Source: JAJDTT01 sp965116695 (GTDB lineage Bacteria; Acidobacteriota; UBA6911; RPQK01; JAJDTT01). From it: 64,000 nt of DNA. The notes below the pieces were generated by a model. It did not search any database. It was given only the letters and a program-made list of their open reading frames with translations, and was not told where the DNA came from. A program made the translations under genes and the position numbers. Location: positions 4,588,001 to 4,652,000 of the forward strand of contig OZ220706.1 of NCBI GenBank assembly GCA_965116695.1. The letters are read 5' to 3'. Of this stretch, positions 57,957 to 64,000 are shown in pieces (position 1 is the first letter of the stretch; every line of letters begins with the position of its first letter).

Positions 57957-59387
57957 ATGAAGGAACAAGAATCGCACTCACAATCCGTCCCGGAGAAATC
58001 GAAACTATCCTCCCGAGCCGATTCCTTTCCTCCCGAAAGGATGGGAGAGGAACAGTTCCTGCGTCAGATCCTGGTGCGGGCCCAGATGAGCGAGTTTGCC
58101 CAGGAGCCGTTCATCATGTCGCGGGCCAGCGGAGTCCACTACTGGGACGTCCATGGCAAGCAGTACCTGGACGGAATCTCGGGAATCTACGTCGTCTCCG
58201 TGGGGCATTCCAATCCGCGGGTCATGGACGCGATTCGCCGGCAGATGGAGGTGCTGCACTTTTCACCCACCATGCACGGCAGCAATCCTCTCGCCGTCGA
58301 GCTGGCCAATCGCCTGGTGGCCGTGGCTCCGGGAGACCTGGACGCGGTCAAGCTCCTGAGCGGAGGATCGGAGGTGACCGAAGCGGCCATCACCATGGCC
58401 CGCCAGTACCATCGTCTGACCGGGAACCCCACCAGGTTCAAGATCATTTCTCGCTACAAGTCGTGGCACGGATCGACCATGGGGTCCCTCTCGGCATCGG
58501 GACTGACCAGCCGGCGGAGCGTGCGGGAACCCTTGGCCCCGGGCTTCATCCACGTCTTTCCCCCCACCTGCTACCGCTGTCCCTTCGGCAAGGAGTATCC
58601 GGACTGTGAGATCACCTGCGCCAGCCTCATTGGCGACGTAATCGAGAACGAAGGTCCGGAAACCGTCGCCGCCGTCATCGTGGAGCCCATCGGCCACACC
58701 GGAGGCATCATTGAGCCGCCCGAGGAGTACCTGCCCCAACTGCGGGAGATCTGCGACCGATATAACGTCCTTCTCATCTTCGACGAGATCATCACCGGCA
58801 TGGGGCGCACCGGACAGATGTTCGCCGCCGACACGTTCGGCGTCCTTCCCGACCTCCTCTGCGTGGGGAAGGGCCTGTCGGGCGGGTACGCTCCCCTGTC
58901 GGCGATGCTCTGCCGCCGGCACATCGCCGACACCTTCTGGGGGGACCCGGCCACCAATCCGGGATTTGTCGCCGGTCACACGTTCGAGGGGAATCCGATT
59001 TCGTGCCGGGCCGGACTGGCGACGCTGGCCGAGATTGTGGAGCGGGACCTCTGCGCGAACGCTCGTGAAGTGGGGGCCCATCTCCGGCGCGGACTGGAGG
59101 GGCTCCGGCGCCACGGCATCATCGGCGACATTCGTGGCCGGGGACTCTTCCTGGGAGTCGAATTCGTCCGCAACCCGGAGACCAGGGAGCGATTTTCCGA
59201 CCGGATCTCCATCGGGAAGCGCATCGGCAAGAGGGCCCTGGAACATGGATTGCTGACCCGGTTCGATCCCAACTGGATCGCACTGGGGCCGCCGCTCATT
59301 CTGACCCCCGAGGAGGCCGACCAGATCGTGGCGATCCTGGATCGGAGCATCGGTGAGGTCCTCGCCGAATTGGAGGATCCAACGTGA
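57957..59387 (+). CDS. Class-III PLP aminotransferase
   Basis: 476 residues from ATG 57957. Fold type I: YWDVHGKQYLDGISGIYVVS, LLSGGSEVTEAAITMARQYH, YKSWHGSTMGSLSASG, FDEIITGMGRTGQMFAADTF (Asp for the pyridine N), LLCVGKGLSGGYAPLSAMLC with the PLP lysine in VGKGLSGG, and HTFEGNPISCRAGLATLAEI. A Cys-rich insert, CYRCPFGKEYPDCEITC, around residue 205 is like those in beta-alanine/4-aminobutyrate:pyruvate-type enzymes. It moves an amino group between an amine or omega-amino acid and a keto acid. It overlaps the next gene by GTGA. Confidence 0.94.
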   Translation: MKEQESHSQSVPEKSKLSSRADSFPPERMGEEQFLRQILVRAQMSEFAQEPFIMSRASGVHYWDVHGKQYLDGISGIYVVSVGHSNPRVMDAIRRQMEVLHFSPTMHGSNPLAVELANRLVAVAPGDLDAVKLLSGGSEVTEAAITMARQYHRLTGNPTRFKIISRYKSWHGSTMGSLSASGLTSRRSVREPLAPGFIHVFPPTCYRCPFGKEYPDCEITCASLIGDVIENEGPETVAAVIVEPIGHTGGIIEPPEEYLPQLREICDRYNVLLIFDEIITGMGRTGQMFAADTFGVLPDLLCVGKGLSGGYAPLSAMLCRRHIADTFWGDPATNPGFVAGHTFEGNPISCRAGLATLAEIVERDLCANAREVGAHLRRGLEGLRRHGIIGDIRGRGLFLGVEFVRNPETRERFSDRISIGKRIGKRALEHGLLTRFDPNWIALGPPLILTPEEADQIVAILDRSIGEVLAELEDPT

Positions 59388-60559
59388 CGGATGCCGCAGA
59401 AGGCTATGATCTGCTCCTGAAAGGGGGGACGGTAATCGACCCGGCCAACGACCGGCGAGGACGCCTGGACGTGGCGGTGAAGGAGGGTCGCGTGGCGGCC
59501 GTGGCCCGCGACCTTCCGGTCCGGGGTTCGGCCGAGGTGCTGGACGCGTCCGGACTCTTCGTGGTTCCCGGCCTCATCGATCTGCACACACACGTCTACG
59601 AAGGCGTCTCCTTTCTGGGGATCGAGGCGGACGATCTCTGTCCCCGCACGGGGGTCACCACCGTCGTCGATACCGGGTCCGCCGGCTGGATCAACTACAA
59701 GGGTCTGGAACGGTACGTGATCGAGCGCTCCGAGACTCGGATCTTCGGTTACGTGAACCTCTCCGGAGTGGGTCTCCCCTCGCGCCGGGGAGAACTGGTC
59801 CACCATGACTATCTGGACGCCGGCGAATGCGCCGAGTGCGTCCTTCGCCATCCCGAGACGGCCCTGGGCGTCAAGGTTCGTCTCTACGAGGGAGTGGCCG
59901 GCCGAATGGACCTGCGGGACGTCCTGAAGTCGTCGGTGGAAGCGGCGGAGGAATGCGGCAAGCCGCTCATGGTTCACATCAGCGGGTCGGACGTGACGTT
60001 GGAGGACCTGCTTCCGCCCCTTCGAACCGGCGACGTGGTGACTCACTGCTGCCACGGGACCGAGGCCGCGTCGATCCTGGACGCGGAGGGTAGAATCCGC
60101 CCCGTGGTCCGGGACGCCCGGGAGCGCGGGATCCTGTTCGACGTGGGCCACGGCGTGGGCAGCTTCGCCTTCCGCATTGCCCGCCGGGCGGTGGCCGAGG
60201 AGTTTCTGCCCGACACCATCAGCACCGACATCCACACCCTGTCCATCAACTATCCCGTCTACGACCTCCCCACCACCCTCTCCAAGTTCCTGGGCCTGGG
60301 CCTCTCCTTGGACGAGGTGATCGAACGGGCCACCATCGAGCCCGCCCGGATCATCGGCATCGACTCCCATCTGGGACACTTGAGCGTGGGCGCCACCGCC
60401 GATATCGCGGTGCTGGATCTGGAGGAGGGGCGGTTCTCCTTCTTCGACGTGGAGCACGAGAAGATGGTCGGGCAGCAGAGGCTGGTCTGCAGGACCACTG
60501 TCAAGGACGGAAAGGTCTGGTGGCGCGCCGGTGAGGCCGGCCGGTCGGCGAAGGCCTGA
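59384..60559 (+). CDS. Amidohydrolase/deacetylase-family metallohydrolase
   Basis: 391 residues from GTG 59384, coupled to the aminotransferase stop. Metal site: GLIDLHTHVYEG (HxH), ALGVKVRLYEGV (bridging Lys), KPLMVHISGSDV and VVTHCCHG (two His), and TISTDIHTLSINYPV (Asp). The closing GATADIAVLDLEEGRFSFFD is typical of the EF_0837-like dihydroorotase/deacetylase group. These hydrolyse cyclic amides or N-acetyl groups. With the upstream aminotransferase, M20 and LLM genes it may form one pathway for a nitrogenous compound (inference). Confidence 0.92.
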   Translation: MTDAAEGYDLLLKGGTVIDPANDRRGRLDVAVKEGRVAAVARDLPVRGSAEVLDASGLFVVPGLIDLHTHVYEGVSFLGIEADDLCPRTGVTTVVDTGSAGWINYKGLERYVIERSETRIFGYVNLSGVGLPSRRGELVHHDYLDAGECAECVLRHPETALGVKVRLYEGVAGRMDLRDVLKSSVEAAEECGKPLMVHISGSDVTLEDLLPPLRTGDVVTHCCHGTEAASILDAEGRIRPVVRDARERGILFDVGHGVGSFAFRIARRAVAEEFLPDTISTDIHTLSINYPVYDLPTTLSKFLGLGLSLDEVIERATIEPARIIGIDSHLGHLSVGATADIAVLDLEEGRFSFFDVEHEKMVGQQRLVCRTTVKDGKVWWRAGEAGRSAKA

Positions 60560-60568
60560 CTTCCCGGT

Positions 60569-61526
60569 TCAGAGAACCCCCAACCCTTGGAGATGGTCCC
60601 GCAGGACCTCCATCTCCCGGTCGGTCAGGGAATAGTGGGGCTTGCGTCTCCACCGTCCGGCGATGCCGTAGATCTCCAGCATGCCGTGCAGGCCCGCGTC
60701 GAACCCTCCCCGCAGTTTCGCCAGAAAGTCGAACAGCGGCATGTCGCAGGCCTTGATCACCTCTCTGGCCCGATCCAGGTTCCCCTCCTGAATGGCTGAC
60801 CAGTATCGGCGGGCGATCCGGGACGGAATCCGATGTAGGTCGACATGTATCCGAATCGCAGCCGATAAGGTAGGTCGACATGTATCCGTCGCAGCCGTAA
60901 GGATGCAGGTCCAGATGGTTCTGCTTGTGGCCGCCCGAGAAAACCGCCCAATGCTCGTGCACCAGCAGGCACATGCGCCGTGCGAACTGGCCGAGGAAGT
61001 CATTCTTGATGGCCACGATCCCCTCGACCCGCTCCACCAGGACCTTCAGGGTTTCGAGGCCGAATTCGCTCCCCCGGGGGATAAAGAGATTGGTCACCAA
61101 CATCACCGGGATCTCCCGGGCCACGGCACCGTAGTGTTCCACCAGGGTCCGGGTTGTGCAGGAAGAGGCCCAGTCGGGAGGGAGCACCATCAGGACATCG
61201 GCGCCCAGCTCGCGGACATGGCGGGCGAAGTCCACTGCGCGGGTCGTGGAGTGACGTCGGTCCGCGGCCACCACGAGGGCGCGTCCGGCGGTCTGCTCGA
61301 CGGTAGCGCGCGTGACCTCGGCGATCTCGGAATCGCTCAGGATATGGAAGTGACTGTCCCCTGCCGTGAGGAGCACGGTGCCGGCCCCGTTTTGGATGTT
61401 GCGCTCGACGTGGTTTCTGAGGCCGTCGTAATCCACACTTCCATCTTGATTGAAGGGTGTCCGGATCGATCCGAAGGGGCCTGTCAGCGCCGACCGGATC
61501 TCCTGCCGAGTCAGATTTGGCTTCAT
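60569..61526 (-). pseudogene. DHDPS/N-acetylneuraminate-lyase family gene, broken by tandem duplication and indels
   Basis: From ATG 61526 the first frame encodes ALTGPFGSIRTPFNQDGSVD, TAGDSHFHILSDSEI, DVLMVLPPDW, MLVTNLFIPRGSE and GIVAIKNDFLGQF (Schiff-base Lys in AIKND), ending homology at HPYGCDGYMSTY. The remaining homology, RIARRYWSAIQEGNLDRARE through GMLEIYGIAGRWRRKP, is in another frame up to the TGA at 60569. Between them lie an imperfect tandem duplication (60835-60896) and a likely one-base loss near 60815-60822. The intact protein would be about 310 residues, a pyruvate- or keto-acid-dependent aldolase. Assembly error is possible but two lesions make decay plausible. Confidence 0.75.
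60835..60896. repeat. Imperfect 35-bp tandem duplication inside the DHDPS-like gene
   Basis: GTAGGTCGACATGTATCCG occurs at 60835 and again at 60870, each followed by TCGCAGCC; copy one has two extra A's before it. The period is 35 bp, which is not a multiple of three, and it shifts the reading frame. Confidence 0.9.
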
Positions 61527-61665
61527 TGCGCGCGTCTCCTATTTTGAGGCCGGGTCAGTAGCCAGCGTGCTTGTGGACCAGTCCTTCCAGCCCTGCTGCC
61601 CGGCGAAATCGTCTCAGATTCCCAAGGATCAGGTCCAGCCCACCCGGGGAACGGAATGCGAAAAA

Positions 61666-63506
61666 GGGACAGCTTACATTTCGGATCGTCCTTCTCGGTT
61701 CTGGGTCGTTGTTGTCATCAGGGGCGCGAATCGCCTCCACTGTGAGCCCGATCCGGAAACCCGGAGGACAACGACCATGGCCCGGACTGCCCGACACAAG
61801 AGCTCAGAAGCCGCCTTCTATCACGTCACCAATCGAGTCGTCGGCCGGCGCGGCTGGTTCCCCTTCAGGGATCCCCAGGCCCGTCTCAAACTCCTGCACA
61901 TGATGCTGTTCTACGTGAACGTCTACCGCTGTCGCCTGGCCGCCTTCCAGATCATGGACAATCACTTCCACCTCGTCGTCCATTTTGAGAAGTTCCGCTC
62001 CCTGTCCCCTAAGGAGCTGGAGGAACATGCCGGGCAGCTCTATGGAGACCGGGCGGAAGAGGTCACTGGCGATTGGAACGACACCGTATGGGAGTCGTTC
62101 AATCGGCGTCTGTTCGACCTGTCGAGACTGATGGCTGACCTGGACGGAAATTATGCCCGGTGGTTCAACGACACGCATGAGCGGCAAGGTCATCTCTGGG
62201 GCGATCGTTTCAAGAGCTCCGAACTGCTCGATGAACAGGCCGTCCAGGACGCCATCCTCTACGTGGAACTCAATCCGATCCGAGCCGGACTGGTCCAGCG
62301 GCCCGGGCAGTGGAAGTGGGGCTCGGCCCGCTGGCGGCTCAACGGCCAGGATCAAGAGCTGATTCCACTGAACGAGCTGTTTTCTGCGGATCCCGGAGAG
62401 GACCTGTACAGCAGTTACCGGGCGCGGCTCTATTATCGAGGCGCGGTTCCCACCCGGGAGAACCAGGCTGCCATTCCCGACTGGATCCTCCGTCAGGAGC
62501 AGCAACGGGGATTCGCCCGCCCCGGCGGATTTCGCCGGCGTCTGCGTTTCCTGACGGACGGGCTGGCCGTAGGGTCGGCGGCGAAGGTGGCGAAACTGCT
62601 GGAAGCCTATCGGCGGCAAGGTCGATATCGACGCCGCCGGAACCCCATCCCCCAACTGGGCGGAGTGCTGTATTCCCTGCGTCTACGGAAGTTATCCCGT
62701 AAGTGTTGTAATAATTATTGTTATGATCTATACCTCCGAACAGATTACCTCAATGAATCCCACGTTCTAAACGGGAATCCATTCGACAGTATTGGAGGTC
62801 CGTGGACTCCATGCACGAGTTTCTCGCCTCGACTCCCAGGTTTCAAGAGCCTGTGCGCTCCGGTAATTGGGGGCGTACATTCGGAGCCGAGCGGGTCCGC
62901 GTGGTCAGGACTCCCGGAAACGGGCCACCGTCTGACTCCCGGCCGGAAGCCTGAGGAGACCGCGCGAGGGTCCCATTCTCATGGGACGCGCGACGAACAG
63001 AAGCGCCAGGTTCACTGGCGGCAAGGTGAGCCGCGAGGGGTTCTGGCGCCACTGGGAGGTCTGGGGGGATAGGTCCCACCGGTCCGTCATCCGTTCCGGC
63101 TGGCCGGAGAAATCGCGCCGTCGCTTCGGCTGCCGCCTGCACCGGCGCCGCCACGGAGTCGAGGAGACCTTCGGCGGCCGGCCCACCACCACCCGGACCG
63201 GCCGCCTCGCCGAACAGGCTCTGGACCGGGCGCTGGGCCTGGAGCGGACCCCGACGCCGGCCTACACCTCACGTTCCGAGTTCAGACCTTCCGGGGTTCG
63301 GTCCAACTCCTCGTCCAAGAGGACGCCGAAAATCCACCTGCACCTGCGGACCCCAGTGGCACGTGTCGCCTGTGGTCATGTCTGGATCCTGCACAACGAG
63401 TCGGGAACGGACGCCTGGCAGAGCCCTAACAGGTCTTCCGGATTCTTCTCCGGGGCCTTCCCGCAGGAAGTCAATTAATTTCAGTTAACGAGCGTAAGCT
63501 GACCCC
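61666..63506. mobile_element. RAYT-type transposase unit bounded by inverted CAGCTTAC motifs
   Basis: Left boundary GGGACAGCTTAC at 61666-61677 (preceded by five A's). Right boundary GTAAGCTGACCCC at 63494-63506, which inverted reads GGGGTCAGCTTAC. Between them lies a Y1 (HUH) transposase gene. Such GGGxCAGCTTAC strings commonly flank REP-associated tyrosine transposases. The exact ends and whether the whole 1.84 kb moves as a unit are inference. Confidence 0.6.
61777..63072 (+). CDS. REP-associated tyrosine transposase (Y1_Tnp, HUH), with extended C-terminus
   Basis: 431 residues from ATG 61777, with CCGGAGGAC upstream. The core (1-300) has the HUH motif in QIMDNHFHLVVHFEK, the N-terminal RKSSEAAFYHVTNR-type strand, a RLMADLDGNYARWFNDTHER helix and GHLWGDRFKSSELLDEQAVQ then YVELNPIRAGLV, all typical of RAYT/IS200-like proteins. 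The normal end lies near GVLYSLRLRKLSR (about nt 62700). Beyond it the frame crosses an AT-rich patch (62704-62728) and a low-similarity segment before a TAG, so the last ~120 residues are probably a readthrough tail after loss of the native stop. Confidence 0.8.
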   Translation: MARTARHKSSEAAFYHVTNRVVGRRGWFPFRDPQARLKLLHMMLFYVNVYRCRLAAFQIMDNHFHLVVHFEKFRSLSPKELEEHAGQLYGDRAEEVTGDWNDTVWESFNRRLFDLSRLMADLDGNYARWFNDTHERQGHLWGDRFKSSELLDEQAVQDAILYVELNPIRAGLVQRPGQWKWGSARWRLNGQDQELIPLNELFSADPGEDLYSSYRARLYYRGAVPTRENQAAIPDWILRQEQQRGFARPGGFRRRLRFLTDGLAVGSAAKVAKLLEAYRRQGRYRRRRNPIPQLGGVLYSLRLRKLSRKCCNNYCYDLYLRTDYLNESHVLNGNPFDSIGGPWTPCTSFSPRLPGFKSLCAPVIGGVHSEPSGSAWSGLPETGHRLTPGRKPEETARGSHSHGTRDEQKRQVHWRQGEPRGVLAPLGGLGG

Positions 63507-63756
63507 GAAGGAGGACCACGATGGGCCACAGCCGGACGAGATCCGAGAAGCCCCGCCAGATTCCACACCGGCCGGTCCGGGGATCAGGGTCCTGCATCAA
63601 ACTACGGTCAGTTGATGCTATTGGACTCTGGCCCCTCTAAGGGGCTGGTTCTCTATTTCTGGGCATGAGTCCATCCCAGCGCCATTTTCGCGGGCGGGGT
63701 GCTATGTTATAGCCGCTTTCCATGCTCACGTCCCCGAGTTTTCCGGAGGAATATCC
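63073..63756. other. 684-nt stretch without a convincing gene
   Basis: Open frames here have Arg/Pro/Ser-rich translations and no recognisable domain. One 39-codon frame (ATG 63521 to TAA 63640, MGHSRTRSEKPRQIPHRP start) has GGAGG 6 nt upstream and sits just after the right CAGCTTAC boundary, a layout like the transposase start at 61777, so it may be the remnant of another transposase gene. Nothing else is supported. Confidence 0.5.
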
Positions 63757-64000
63757 ATGAGCTGTCCAGCGAAGATGGGATTCCACACCCTGACCGTCCT
63801 GCTGGCGATGTCCCAGGTTCCCGTTGCCTTCCAGTCGACTGCGGCGCTGGAGCCGAAGGAGAAAAGCGTGGTGTTCATGGTGGCGTCCAATTCCTTCAGC
63901 ACCTCGGCCCCGACGGGACACGCCATCAACACGCTAGAGGCCTCAGATCCAGTGGAATTGACCGACAAGCTCTATTTCGCACAGTTCGCCAATGGGGGTG
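63757..64000 (+). CDS. Secreted protein, N-terminal part (partial)
   Basis: Open frame from ATG 63757 to the window edge with a strong CGGAGGA 6 nt upstream and a TTATAG/TATGTT -10-like region about 50 nt before. The first 30 residues look like a signal peptide (FHTLTVLLAMSQVPVAFQST), followed by LEPKEKSVVFMVASNSFSTS. No family recognised in the 81 visible residues. Opposite-strand frames over the same stretch have no ribosome site and are discounted. Confidence 0.65.
   Translation, partial: MSCPAKMGFHTLTVLLAMSQVPVAFQSTAALEPKEKSVVFMVASNSFSTSAPTGHAINTLEASDPVELTDKLYFAQFANGG

Noticed and set aside
62981..63478. 165-codon plus-strand open frame after the transposase core
   Set aside because: Starts inside the transposase frame, Arg/Ser/Thr-rich, no domain, and sits in the damaged flank of the mobile unit.
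63637..63968. Two minus-strand frames near the right edge
   Set aside because: They overlap a plus-strand frame with a strong ribosome site and signal peptide; neither has one of its own.

Overview
The window is a GC-rich bacterial chromosome segment that most resembles an Acidobacteriota genome. The clues are: a DUF1501 plus DUF1549/DUF1553 secreted cytochrome pair; several exo-sialidase-like and amidohydrolase genes; an energy-transducing TonB with a long proline run and a GGIPGGVPGG-type linker followed by ExbB-ExbD-ExbD and a TPR lipoprotein; tandem Sm-like/glycine-zipper secreted proteins; a SecF with a helix-hairpin-helix-like insertion; and a REP-associated (RAYT-type) transposase. The phylum call is inference from protein style, not from a marker-gene search.

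Layout. 1-5.6 kb: end of a DUF1501 gene, its DUF1549/DUF1553 partner, a metal-dependent hydrolase resembling glucuronate isomerase, and a frameshifted lipoprotein sialidase. 5.7-7.5 kb: tRNA-Thr(CGT) with a good promoter, then three tandem paralogous secreted proteins. 7.6-14.1 kb (minus strand): TPR protein, an M16 protease pair (one active, one lacking the zinc motif), a secreted unknown, and a tightly coupled trio AI-2E-family permease / alpha-beta hydrolase / THEP1-type NTPase. 14.3-18.5 kb: methyltransferase, ECF sigma factor, anti-sigma, Spy/CpxP-like protein, outer-membrane barrel, DUF4159 protein. 18.8-30.2 kb: a catalytically degenerate S41 protease homologue, HU, tRNA-Val(GAC), then the core run thrS-infC-rpmI-rplT-pheS-pheT, a ZapB-like coiled coil, zapA, a probable 6S RNA, rny and a YmdB-type phosphoesterase. 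30.3-38.5 kb: uvrA (minus), a beta-propeller protein, and tgt-yajC-secD-secF. 38.6-41.8 kb: TonB/ExbB/ExbD/ExbD/TPR. 42.2-46.9 kb: bifunctional (p)ppGpp enzyme, rpmB (minus), 3-hydroxyacyl-CoA dehydrogenase, recA, tRNA-Gln(TTG). 47-49.9 kb (minus): a metal-homeostasis cassette of a ZIP-like/DUF318 permease, a MerC-family protein and a Fur-family regulator, with a Fur-type palindrome lying over a sigma70-like promoter.

50-61.5 kb is an accessory catabolic region: a MetE-core protein, two unrelated amidohydrolases, a Trp-type alkyltransferase-like DNA repair protein, a sialidase-like enzyme, and a co-oriented set of LLM flavin monooxygenase, M20 hydrolase, class-III aminotransferase and cyclic-amidohydrolase-type enzyme. 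It ends in a DHDPS-family gene that is broken by an imperfect 35-bp tandem duplication plus a further indel. 61.6-64 kb holds a RAYT-type unit bounded by inverted CAGCTTAC motifs, a low-information stretch, and the start of a secreted protein cut by the window edge.

The most useful leads are: an ATT start for infC with an ideally placed Shine-Dalgarno; an S41 protease with both catalytic residues replaced; the Fur-box/MerC/permease cassette; the 6S RNA in the zapA-rny gap; the SecF insertion; the coupled permease-hydrolase-NTPase trio; the unassigned LLM/M20/aminotransferase/amidohydrolase set; and a dispersed GTAGGGGCGACC-type intergenic repeat family.
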